Shown: positions 1-6,279, counted from the stretch's first letter. The stretch: 8,783 bases of DNA from an uncultured Actinomycetes bacterium (GCA_937888775.1 CALAQT010000569.1:1-8783); one strand, 5' to 3'. Notes: a model not told the origin generated them from the sequence alone. Made by a program: numbers and translations.

Positions 1-211
1 GTGGCGACGAGATGCTCATCCTGCGATGAATGCAGGAGCGCCCACGCGGGTCGACCAGTGTGCTGCAGGTGCTCAAAGGCAGGCACCTCGATCCGCCGCG
101 TCGAGACGGTCGCTTGGCGCGTCAAGCAGGCGTCACGACGATCACGCCCGCTCTCCCGGCAAACAACACTTTCTGCTGGCCCCGCTCGGTGTCCGCTGAG
201 CGTTACGGCGC

Positions 212-240
212 GCGACGGCGCTTTCCGTGCGTGGTAGGTT
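212..240 (+). promoter_or_regulatory. Putative promoter of the flavin monooxygenase (leaderless)
   Basis: A -10-like TAGGTT lies at 235-240, 17 nt after a weak -35-like GCGACG at 212-217. The -10 ends 6 nt before the GTG at 247, so transcription would begin at or next to the start codon. There is no Shine-Dalgarno just upstream, which fits a leaderless mRNA. The -35 keeps only the GAC core of TTGACA. Inferred from pattern only. Confidence 0.45.
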
Positions 241-246
241 CATCGA

Positions 247-1707
247 GTGCCCTCCTTTGCGGTCGTTGGTGCAGGCTTCGGTGGTGTCGGTGCGGCCGTG
301 ATGCTGCGCCGAGCCGGTTATGAAGACGTTACGGTGTTCGAGCGGGGCGAGCGGGTCGGGGGTGTCTGGCATGACAACACATATCCGGGTGCCGCGTGCG
401 ATGTCCCGTCGCATCTGTATGAGTTCTCGTTCGCGCCGAACCCGCGCTGGTCGCGCCGGTACGCGCCGCAGGCTGAGATCCAGGCCTATCTCGAGGACGT
501 GGCACGACGCGAAGGTGTGCTGCACAGGATTCGAACCAGCACCGAGGTGCAGCGGGCAAGCTTTGACGAGGCGCGCGCCAAGTGGGTGCTCGAGACGAGC
601 GCCGGCGTGCACGAAGCCGACCTGCTAGTGACCGCGTGCGGACAGCTGTCGGTACCGAGCGTCCCGTCGCTGCCCGGTCTCGACGGCTTCGAGGGACCGG
701 CCTTCCACTCCGCACGCTGGCGCCACGACGTGCCGATCGCGGGCAAGCGCGTGGCGGTCGTCGGGAGCGGCTGCAGCGCGATCCAAATCGTGCCGGCGAT
801 CCAACCGATCGCTGCACACGTCGACGTCTACCAGCGCTCCCCCGGCTGGACGGTGCCGAGGCTGGACGGGCCCTACAGCGAACGGGCTCAGCGGCTGTTT
901 GAGCGCTTCCCTCTCGTCCAGCGGCTCGACCGGCAGGCGACCTTCGGGTTCATGGAGTTAGGCGCGCTGGCGTTGACGAGCCGGCCAAGGCTACGGACGC
1001 CGTTGCGGGCCGTCGGTCGGTGGCAGATAACCAAGGCGATCAAGGACCCAGAGCTGAGACAGAAGGTCATGCCTGCGGATGAGATCGGCTGCAAGCGGAT
1101 GATGCTCACCGACGAGTGGTACCCGACGCTGACGCGTGCGAATGTGTCACTGGTCAACGACCCGATCCGCGAGGTGACACCGTCGGGGATCCGGACCGAT
1201 GACGGCACCGAGCGTCCGGCCGACGTGCTCGTGCTCGCGACCGGTTTCAAGACGCACGGGTTCGTCGCTCCGATGGAGGTGCTCGGTACCGGCGGGCGCA
1301 GCTTGGCGCAGGAGTGGTCTGAGCTCGCGCGGGCGTACCTCGGCATGAGCGTCCCAGGATTCCCGAACCTCTTCCTCCTCTACGGCCCGAACACGAACGG
1401 CGGCACAGGTTCGGTGATCTACACGATCGAGGCGGGGGTCCAGCACGTCATCGAGGCGGTCCACGCGCTCGAGCGCTCCCGCGCGAAGACGATTGAGGTC
1501 CGCCGCGACGCGGCTGCGAGCTTTGACCGGGAGCTGCGTCACGCGCTCAGCACCACCGTGTGGCACACCGGATGCACCAACTGGTACGTGGACGAAAACG
1601 GCAACGACCCGAACCAGTGGCCGTGGACGTGGAGCACCTACCGGCGCAGGACCGCCCAGCTCGCTCCCGGCGCCTACGAGCTTGACAGAGGAGCCGTTTC
1701 TCGCTGA
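247..1707 (+). CDS. Baeyer-Villiger-type flavin-containing monooxygenase
   Basis: Predicted cytosolic FAD/NADPH monooxygenase of 486 aa that inserts oxygen next to a ketone, or oxidises a heteroatom. The N-terminal FAD Rossmann motif is G8-x-G10-x-x-G13. The family fingerprint F-x-G-x-x-x-H-x-x-x-W is present at F148, G150, H154 and W158. A second, NADPH-binding Rossmann motif is at G173-x-G175-x-x-A178. An ATG motif (331-333), the W-T-V-P-R segment near 201-205 and an N-G-G-T-G-S segment near 384-389 are also family hallmarks. Length is usual for short BVMOs of about 480-550 aa. The GTG at 247 is the first usable start because an in-frame TAG sits at 235-237, and the FAD motif begins at residue 8, as expected. 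After the fingerprint W there is Arg159 instead of the common Pro/Asp. The substrate cannot be told from sequence. The gene converges on the hydrolase-cyclase at 1988-3475. Confidence 0.92.
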   Translation: MPSFAVVGAGFGGVGAAVMLRRAGYEDVTVFERGERVGGVWHDNTYPGAACDVPSHLYEFSFAPNPRWSRRYAPQAEIQAYLEDVARREGVLHRIRTSTEVQRASFDEARAKWVLETSAGVHEADLLVTACGQLSVPSVPSLPGLDGFEGPAFHSARWRHDVPIAGKRVAVVGSGCSAIQIVPAIQPIAAHVDVYQRSPGWTVPRLDGPYSERAQRLFERFPLVQRLDRQATFGFMELGALALTSRPRLRTPLRAVGRWQITKAIKDPELRQKVMPADEIGCKRMMLTDEWYPTLTRANVSLVNDPIREVTPSGIRTDDGTERPADVLVLATGFKTHGFVAPMEVLGTGGRSLAQEWSELARAYLGMSVPGFPNLFLLYGPNTNGGTGSVIYTIEAGVQHVIEAVHALERSRAKTIEVRRDAAASFDRELRHALSTTVWHTGCTNWYVDENGNDPNQWPWTWSTYRRRTAQLAPGAYELDRGAVSR

Positions 1708-1768
1708 TCGCTGCGCAACCAGCGAGTCGATCCACGCATAGGATCGGCTCACAGGTCGGACACGACCT
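1708..1768. terminator. Tandem inverted repeats after the monooxygenase stop (putative terminator)
   Basis: Three inverted repeats start right after the stop codon. TCGCTG/CAGCGA is at 1708-1713 and 1720-1725 with a 6-nt loop. GAGTCGATCC/GGATCGGCTC is at 1724-1733 and 1741-1750, a 10-bp stem with one G-U pair and a 7-nt loop. AGGTCG/CGACCT is at 1753-1758 and 1763-1768 with a 4-nt loop. The first two share two bases (1724-1725) and so compete. There is no T tract, so this would not be a canonical intrinsic terminator on either strand, but position and density suggest 3'-end formation. Confidence 0.5.
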
Positions 1769-1801
1769 CCTGGGGCTTCACGCTGAGACCCGGTCGCCTG
1801 C

Positions 1802-1903
1802 GGCAAGCTCCACGGTGCTTGCCAAACGCGCTCGCGAGCAGCGCAGCGTCGTTCGCTTGGCTTTTGGTGAGCCGGTGCGGGCACGTCGGACCGGGTGCCC
1901 GGT
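1802..1903. terminator. Further hairpins in the convergent gap
   Basis: A perfect 7-bp stem GGCAAGC/GCTTGCC is at 1802-1808 and 1817-1823 with an 8-nt loop. A GC-rich palindrome ACCGGG-TG-CCCGGT lies at 1890-1903. Both lie downstream of the minus-strand hydrolase-cyclase (which ends at 1988) and of the plus-strand monooxygenase. They may help end transcription from both sides. No coding signal is evident from 1708 to 1987. Confidence 0.35.
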
Positions 1904-1987
1904 TTCCGCGCACAGCAGCGAGGTTGTCGTCGACGTCGTGCTGCTTGGTTGGTCGCCGAGCAGTCTGCTTCAGTCAGAGGCCGTCGG

Positions 1988-3475
1988 TTAGCTGCGGCGT
2001 CGGACTGAGCGGCGTCCGAGCTCCGAGGCGGCTCGCATGGCGCGTGGGGTGCGCCGCGCGATCTGGAGCGCTATCCGATCCGAGAGCCGCATCTCCCGCT
2101 CCGTGGATCCGCTTCCTGGGGGCTGGACGGGTCGGTCTGCGGGATCACCGACTGCGAACAGCCGCCAGCGACCGGCAATGCCCTTGAGCTCGTGCTCGCC
2201 GCGGTCCGTGAAGCGAAGCCCGGAGCCGACGACCAGGTCCGCGACTGTCCTTGAGACGAGGATCTCGTCCGCTTCGGCCAACGCGCCGACGCGAGCGCCG
2301 ATATGGACCGCCATGCCCCCGACGTCGTCTCCGATCAGTTCGCACTCGCCGGTGTGGACGCCCGACCGGACGCTGATGTCCAAGTCATTCAAATCGGTAC
2401 GGATAGCCTCCGCACAGTGAATCGCGCGGGCCGGCCCGTCGAACACCGCCAGCATGCCGTCGCCGAGGGATTTCACGATCCGGCCTCCGTGATCGGCCAC
2501 TTGCTCGCGCACCGCCCGGTCGTGACGCTCGAGTAGTTGGCGCCACGCGCTGTCGCCGAGCTCCGAGGCGCGGTTGGTCGACCCGACGATGTCCGTGAAA
2601 AGGATCGTCGCCAGCGCCCGCTCCCGGCTTGCTGAGCCGCGGGAGCCGGTCACGAAGCGCTCGATCTCTCGTACCGACTCCTCAAAGTCGCTAACCCAGA
2701 ACATGTGATCGCGGCCCGGCAGGATCCTCAACTCCGCGCCCGGGATTCCGTCGGCGAGAATGCGGGCGTTGAACACGGGAATGATGTCGTCCGCGTGGTG
2801 GAGGACCAGCGTGGGCACGCTGATGGCTTCGAGCACGCCGCGAACGTCCATCTGCCGCGTCGCTTCGATCACGCCCCGGATCAGCGCGGGGCTGGCGGCT
2901 GCTCGTTCGAAGGTCGCGAACGTCGAGCGCTGGAGCCGGCTCGCGACGCTGGGGGCGTAGTAGTCGATCAGCTTTCCCTGTCCCCAACTCTTCAAGAGGT
3001 CCGCGTGGGCGGCCTGGACGCGCCTCTGCGCGGCCACGTCGGCTGGGTCACTGAGCTCCTTCTCGGCGATGCCACCCGAGATGAACGCTCCGTAGAGCAC
3101 CAGTGATTGGACGCGATCGGGGTGCGTGGCGGCTAGCACGAGGCAGGCCGAGCCACCCTCTGAGAAGCCGAGCAGCGACGTGCGCTGCGATGACGATGCG
3201 TCAAGCAGGAGCAGGATGTCGTCGCGTCGCTCCTCAAGCGTCGGAACGTGCAGGATCGGGTCAGACAGTCCCGTGCCCGGCTTGTCGTAGACGATCACAC
3301 GGGCGAACGTCGCCAGCCGCCGGAAGAGTCGGGCAAGGTCGGGATCCGCCCAAGCCAGGTCGAGATGGGACGCCAGACCCGGCGCAACGAGTAGGTCGGG
3401 CCCCGCTCCGAACACCTGATAAGCGATGCTAACCCCGTCCGGCCGGGCAAGATAACGCGTCTCGGGCAACTGCAC
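1988..3475 (-). CDS. Alpha/beta-hydrolase fused to class III adenylate/guanylate cyclase domain
   Basis: Two-domain protein of 495 aa. Residues about 5-275 form an alpha/beta-hydrolase: nucleophile Ser105 in G103-F-S-E-G107, probable acid Asp229 (or 230) in H-A-D-D, and catalytic His257. Residues about 285-445 form a class III cyclase homology domain: metal-binding Asp295 in F-T-D-I-V-G-S-T and Asp339 in G-D-G. Lys335 and Asp384 sit at the purine-specifying positions that favour ATP, and Arg395 is at the transition-state arginine. The usual transition-state Asn is His391 (A-V-H-I-G-A-R). The expected product is cAMP if the domain is active. The organisation resembles mycobacterial Rv1900c-type proteins, where the hydrolase part may sense or process a ligand. 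The tail after about 450 is basic and probably disordered. No signal peptide or membrane segment is visible. The GTG start at 3475 is the first possible one, since an in-frame TAG lies at 3485-3487. The hydrolase substrate is unknown. Confidence 0.93.
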   Translation of the reverse strand: MQLPETRYLARPDGVSIAYQVFGAGPDLLVAPGLASHLDLAWADPDLARLFRRLATFARVIVYDKPGTGLSDPILHVPTLEERRDDILLLLDASSSQRTSLLGFSEGGSACLVLAATHPDRVQSLVLYGAFISGGIAEKELSDPADVAAQRRVQAAHADLLKSWGQGKLIDYYAPSVASRLQRSTFATFERAAASPALIRGVIEATRQMDVRGVLEAISVPTLVLHHADDIIPVFNARILADGIPGAELRILPGRDHMFWVSDFEESVREIERFVTGSRGSASRERALATILFTDIVGSTNRASELGDSAWRQLLERHDRAVREQVADHGGRIVKSLGDGMLAVFDGPARAIHCAEAIRTDLNDLDISVRSGVHTGECELIGDDVGGMAVHIGARVGALAEADEILVSRTVADLVVGSGLRFTDRGEHELKGIAGRWRLFAVGDPADRPVQPPGSGSTEREMRLSDRIALQIARRTPRAMRAASELGRRSVRRRS

Positions 3476-3481
3476 AGCGCG

Positions 3482-3487
3482 AGCCTA
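3482..3487 (-). promoter_or_regulatory. Putative -10 box for the hydrolase-cyclase (leaderless)
   Basis: On the minus strand TAGGCT is followed after exactly 6 nt by the GTG start at 3475. This is the same arrangement as at the monooxygenase and, with 7 nt, at the exported protein. No Shine-Dalgarno is seen. No good -35 is found 17 nt upstream, so the promoter is weak, activator-dependent or mispredicted. Confidence 0.35.
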
Positions 3488-3552
3488 GCCGACGTCACCC
3501 GCACCCGCGGGCGTTGCAGCTCTGCCTGGACCAGGCGAAGCCGCAGCAGCGG

Positions 3553-3603
3553 TTGTCGGTGGGAGCCAGGGGAGCTACCCTCGCGCCGATCCTTGTAGAA
3601 AGG
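3553..3603 (+). promoter_or_regulatory. Putative promoter and Shine-Dalgarno of the NTF2-like frame
   Basis: A -35-like TTGTCG (3553-3558) is separated by 17 nt from a -10-like TACCCT (3576-3581). A purine-rich GAAAGG at 3598-3603 lies 5 nt before the ATG at 3609. Transcription would start near 3588, leaving a leader of about 20 nt. Unlike three other genes here, this start looks Shine-Dalgarno-led. Confidence 0.4.
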
Positions 3604-3608
3604 CACCC

Positions 3609-4310
3609 ATGGCGACCGATACCACTCCAACCATTCGCGAGCGTCGCGAGGCGATCGTGCGGGAGCACGTGGAGGCAGAGAATCGCCACGATGGCGAGGC
3701 GACGATCGCCACCTTCGACCATCCCCGCTACGAGATCATCGCCACGGGGGAGATCTTTGACGGCGCGTCCGAGGTTCAGTCGTTCTACGACGAGAACTAC
3801 GGCGCGTTCCCCGACTTCACAGTCACGATCGAACACACCCCAGGCTCAACCGGTCCTCGCAACAGCTGCTGTTTCAGTAGTTCAGAAGTGATTCTTTATC
3901 AGGTGAGCCAGATGGTCTCCCACCGTAGAGCGGAGACGACCCCGAAGGGGTCGTACCCCGCGATGCCGCTCAGGGTGAGCAGCGCTTCCGAGGGCGTGAG
4001 CGCGTTCGGCTGTGAGACGAGCCGCGCCCCTTGCACGCGCTCGCATCCCATGGCTGGGGACATCCGTGGACGCGCGGCGCTGCTCTTGTGGCTGGGCCAG
4101 CTGGCGGGGATGGGATTCTGGCTGACCGAGCTCGATGTATTCGGTAACGACTTGCACGTCTGCGCTCTGAGCACAATGGGGGCGCGACGCCAGGGCGTCG
4201 ATGTGCAGACACGTGTCGTCAGCATCTTCGACTACAGCGATGGGTTGCAACTCGAACGATGGATCTATCCTGACGATGCTGCTGCCTGGGACGGGATCTT
4301 CACTGACTAA
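3609..4310 (+). CDS. Composite NTF2/SnoaL-like frame, probably a rearranged pseudogene
   Basis: One open frame of 233 codons that does not look like one protein. Residues 1 to about 79 resemble the first half of a SnoaL-like/ester-cyclase NTF2-fold protein: a helix with E-R-R-E-A-I-V-R-E-H, then A-T-F-D-H-P-R-Y-E-I-I-A-T-G-E and a Y-G-A-F-P-D-F segment. Residues about 146-233 resemble the last two thirds of another NTF2-like protein: D-I-R-G-R-A-A-L-L, then D-V-F-G-N-D-L-H-V, and an R-V-V-S-I-F-D-Y strand ending in W-I-Y-P-D-D. Both normally continue as full domains of about 120-140 aa. Residues about 80-145 are rich in Ser, Cys and Arg with no NTF2 pattern, and that DNA reads more like protein on the minus strand (3899-4051). 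I infer that two NTF2-type genes lost their facing halves and were joined with a foreign piece. The ATG is supported by a nearby Shine-Dalgarno. An expressed fusion cannot be excluded, but a normal NTF2 fold seems unlikely. No function is assigned. Confidence 0.6.
   Translation: MATDTTPTIRERREAIVREHVEAENRHDGEATIATFDHPRYEIIATGEIFDGASEVQSFYDENYGAFPDFTVTIEHTPGSTGPRNSCCFSSSEVILYQVSQMVSHRRAETTPKGSYPAMPLRVSSASEGVSAFGCETSRAPCTRSHPMAGDIRGRAALLLWLGQLAGMGFWLTELDVFGNDLHVCALSTMGARRQGVDVQTRVVSIFDYSDGLQLERWIYPDDAAAWDGIFTD
3899..4051 (-). pseudogene. Possible minus-strand C-terminal gene fragment inside the NTF2 frame
   Basis: The minus strand reads an open stretch of about 50 codons ending in TGA at 3899-3901. 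Its end looks like an ordinary folded protein, with A-L-T-P-S-E-A-L-L-T-L-S-G-I-A-G-Y and later A-L-R-W-E-T-I-W-L-T. Third codon positions are almost all G or C, but the plus-strand frame shares the same third positions, so this does not decide the strand. The reading becomes unlike protein upstream of about 4051, so at most a 3' fragment is present. I do not recognise the family. It sits exactly between the two NTF2-like halves. Confidence 0.3.
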
Positions 4311-4644
4311 AGTCGTAGCGGCGATCGCCGAAGCCTGGCTATGCCGCGCACGGATCTCAAGCCTCCCCTGGGGACCCTTCTCGCCAGCGCCCGGGCCTGT
4401 CGTTCAGTCGCGACTTCGGGACCACGCAGGTGACCGTTGCGTCACCCGGAGGCGCGGCGAGCGTGGCTCCGGAGCGGACGCTGCTTCGACCCGGCTGCCG
4501 GACCGGTCTGAAGGTCGTCAGCGTCTCCGGCAAGGGAGTCATAGATGCTGCCCCTTCTCGCTAAGGACGAGGTCTGGTGACGGGACGAACTGCTCCCCGC
4601 TAGCCGGAGAGCTGGACCTTCAGGTCCGATCCGGGCGCTTACCG
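4311..4644. other. Gene-poor convergent gap between the NTF2-like frame and the RdmC-like hydrolase
   Basis: No full gene is visible in these roughly 330 nt. The gap holds a possible remnant frame (4319-4564) and a short inverted repeat GGACC-TTCA-GGTCC at 4614-4627. A second inverted repeat, CGTCAC/GTGACG (4643-4648 and 4655-4660), overlaps the hydrolase stop. These hairpins are the only terminator candidates, and neither has a T tract. Confidence 0.4.
4319..4564 (+). pseudogene. Possible gene remnant without a start
   Basis: An open frame runs from just after a TAG (4316-4318) to a TAA (4562-4564) with no convincing start codon. Its later part, from about 4397, is protein-like and alternates hydrophobic and small residues, for example F-G-T-T-Q-V-T-V-A-S and L-K-V-V-S-V-S-G-K-G-V-I. 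This looks like beta-strand-rich C-terminal sequence. About three quarters of its third positions are G or C. It may be the tail of a lost gene, in line with the rearranged frame just upstream, or simply chance in high-GC DNA. Family not recognised. Confidence 0.22.
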
Positions 4645-4660
4645 TCACGCGCGTGTGACG
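4643..4660. terminator. Inverted repeat at the hydrolase stop codon
   Basis: CGTCAC (4643-4648) and GTGACG (4655-4660) form a perfect 6-bp stem with a GCGCGT loop. The repeat spans the end of the minus-strand hydrolase gene, including its TGA. It could be a weak 3'-end hairpin. There is no T tract on either side. Confidence 0.25.
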
Positions 4661-5538
4661 TGGCGCGCGATTGCGCTGGTAACGATCTGCCACCGGCTCG
4701 GATCAAGGGGGAGGTGGCCCATTCGCTCGACGGCCACCAGCGTTGAATCCGGGATCAGCTCGGCGAGCCGCTCGCTTCCATCGAACGCGATCACGCGGTC
4801 GCCGGTTCCACCGATGATGAGGGTCTCTACGTGTAGTTGGCCCAAGAGGTCAGCGTGGGTTGGTGTAGTGGTCAGGCCGAGATGGTTGCTCGCAACCCCG
4901 GCTTGAACGCACTGCATATCGGCGTTCGGCGCCCGGTCCACTTGGCGTTGAACGAAAGAAGCCAGAACGTCCTCGTCCACCGGGTCAGGTTGAATACAGA
5001 ATCGGTGAAAGCCCGTGAGCCACTGGGTGATGGCCTCTCGTGAACGGTCTGGCGGAGGCGTACGGAAGGGCCCGAAATCAGGGTTGACCATGCCAGTCAC
5101 ACCGTCGCCAGGTCCAGTTCCCATGAGGGTGAGGGTCTGAACCAGCCCGGGATGTGCGATAGCGACCCGTTGTGCGATTGCACCACCGAGGGAGTGGCCG
5201 AACACGTGCGCCGAGTCCCATCCGACTGCTCGGACGAGGCCGGCGGCGTCGGTCGCCATATCCGACAGCATGTAGTTGACGCCGGTGAGGTCACCGCCTA
5301 AGACAGCACCGAGACTGGGGGCGGGTCCTCTCTCTCGAGACGAGTGCCCGACATCGCGGTTGTCGAAGATCAACACCCGCATCCCTGAGCCCGTCAGAGC
5401 ATCGATGAAGGGCTGGGGCCACGACGACAGCTGTTGGTAGACGCCGGCGATCAAGATGATCGGGATTCCGTCGACGGGACCCAGAAGCTCGTAGCAGAGC
5501 TCAACCTCGCCCAGGCGCGCGCGCATCGGTTTCGTCAC
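4645..5538 (-). CDS. Alpha/beta-hydrolase, RdmC-like esterase family
   Basis: Single-domain cytosolic alpha/beta-hydrolase of 297 aa, usual for the family. The nucleophile elbow is G114-H-S116-L-G118, the acid is probably Asp247 in G-G-T-G-D, and the catalytic His is His275 in M-G-H-L-P. The F-D-N-R-D-V-G-H-S segment (58-66) and the preceding L-I-A-G-x-x-x-Q-L-x-S-W (29-40) match the pattern of aclacinomycin methylesterase RdmC and related carboxylesterases. The family normally cleaves esters, but the substrate cannot be read from sequence. GTG at 5538 is the first start after an in-frame stop at 5563-5565, and an ATG four codons in (5526) is an alternative. A GGAA about 11 nt upstream is only a weak Shine-Dalgarno. 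The gene is divergent from the ABM-like gene at 5733 (194-nt gap), so the two could share a control region. Confidence 0.9.
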   Translation of the reverse strand: MTKPMRARLGEVELCYELLGPVDGIPIILIAGVYQQLSSWPQPFIDALTGSGMRVLIFDNRDVGHSSRERGPAPSLGAVLGGDLTGVNYMLSDMATDAAGLVRAVGWDSAHVFGHSLGGAIAQRVAIAHPGLVQTLTLMGTGPGDGVTGMVNPDFGPFRTPPPDRSREAITQWLTGFHRFCIQPDPVDEDVLASFVQRQVDRAPNADMQCVQAGVASNHLGLTTTPTHADLLGQLHVETLIIGGTGDRVIAFDGSERLAELIPDSTLVAVERMGHLPLDPSRWQIVTSAIARHVTRA

Positions 5539-5720
5539 ATCAATCGCCGTTCCGGGGCCCGATCAAATTCAGAGTCCTTTGCGACCATCGCCTCGGGCGA
5601 GTGAGGACGGCTCTGGCCACGAGCGCTGGTAGGCTGCGTCGGCGCTCACGCTAGCCACGCTGTCCTCGGGTGATGCACTAAGGACACGTCGACCGACACT
5701 GAGTGGGGTTCCGTCCGAAC

Positions 5721-5726
5721 AAGGAG
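5721..5726 (+). promoter_or_regulatory. Shine-Dalgarno deciding the start of the ABM-like gene
   Basis: AAGGAG lies 6 nt before the ATG at 5733. This favours that start over the in-frame GTG at 5703, which would add ten residues with no family-like sequence and place the Shine-Dalgarno inside the gene. Confidence 0.75.
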
Positions 5727-5732
5727 TTGGCC

Positions 5733-5999
5733 ATGACCGTTCTCGTCACGCAGGATTTGCCGGGCGTCACCGATGCCGATTATGCCGGACTTGTATCGGA
5801 GCTCGGATCGAAGCTGGCCGAAGCGCCGGGATTTATCTCCCATGCCGCCGGGCCCGTCGACGGAGGCTGGCGGGTCAATGAGCTGTGGGAATCCAAGGAG
5901 GCTCACAGCGCGTGGTACTCCGGTCACGTCGTGCCGATCATGCCCGAGGGAGCGCCTCCGACCCCGGTGGTGGTGTACCAGATCACGAACATGATTTGA
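5733..5999 (+). CDS. Small ABM-like dimeric alpha-beta barrel protein
   Basis: Protein of 88 aa resembling the antibiotic-biosynthesis-monooxygenase (ABM)/dimeric ferredoxin-fold group. It shows a first strand (V-L-V-T-Q-D-L-P), a helix with D-A-D-Y-A-G-L-V-S-E-L, and an A-P-G-F-I-S-H turn at 31-37. Then come a G-G-W-R-V-N-E-L-W-E-S strand (44-54), a second helix with H65, and a last strand ending at the C-terminus. Length and order fit a single subunit that would work as a dimer. Members include cofactor-independent oxygenases and heme-handling proteins, but many have no known activity, so the function is open. It is divergent from the RdmC-like hydrolase. A CGGCCA-TC-TGGCCG palindrome (6020-6033) shortly after the stop may end the transcript. 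Confidence 0.82.
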   Translation: MTVLVTQDLPGVTDADYAGLVSELGSKLAEAPGFISHAAGPVDGGWRVNELWESKEAHSAWYSGHVVPIMPEGAPPTPVVVYQITNMI

Positions 6000-6019
6000 T
6001 CCGGCCGCAGACCCTGACG

Positions 6020-6033
6020 CGGCCATCTGGCCG
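6020..6033. terminator. Palindrome after the ABM-like gene
   Basis: CGGCCA-TC-TGGCCG begins 20 nt after the ABM-like stop. It is a GC-rich palindrome able to form a short hairpin, with no T tract. It is the closest terminator candidate for that gene. Confidence 0.3.
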
Positions 6034-6279
6034 AACCCAGAACGAGCCTCAGGTCAACGAGCTGGAATCTGAGGGGCGCCGCAAATTGCCCCCCTACTTC
6101 CATGATGAGCACGGGTAGTTTCGAACCACCGTCTCTCGGTGTGAAGCGAACGTTGACGCACTGAAACAGGGCATTGCAGCGAGATCGGCAACTGAACCTG
6201 TAGTCGCTGGCTTGGAGGCAGACCGCGGTGTGCCGACCTCGCGTCCACGGGCACGCAGGGTCTGCGGCTCAGTCTGAGT

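Noticed and set aside
1..246. Open frames upstream of the monooxygenase, including one of 78 codons beginning at base 1
   Set aside because: The translations are Arg/Ser/Cys-rich with no recognisable motif. I see no gene here beyond the promoter-like signal near its end.
142..612. 156-codon minus-strand frame at the left end
   Set aside because: It mostly lies opposite the FAD-binding region of the monooxygenase and shows no protein-like features.
1147..1884. 245-codon open frame on the minus strand opposite the monooxygenase
   Set aside because: It is a shadow of the confident BVMO frame, and its sequence is basic and without motifs.
4201..4746. 181-codon plus-strand frame across the convergent gap
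   Set aside because: It overlaps the NTF2-like 3' end and the hydrolase gene in other frames and has no coherent protein pattern.
5703..5732. Upstream GTG start for the ABM-like gene
   Set aside because: The AAGGAG at 5721-5726 sits 6 nt before ATG 5733, and the extra ten residues do not resemble the family's N-terminus.
6105..6133. tRNA T-arm-like stem-loop on the minus strand (GGTGG-TTCGAAA-CTACC)
   Set aside because: The arm itself fits well, but no matching acceptor strand, anticodon arm or CCA is found at the right distances, so it is not a tRNA gene. It may be coincidence.
3869..6169. 10-nt inverted match CTGTTTCAGT (3869-3878) and ACTGAAACAG (6160-6169), considered as mobile element ends
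   Set aside because: Many 10-nt matches are expected by chance in a window of this size. There is no transposase between the two, and confident genes lie inside.
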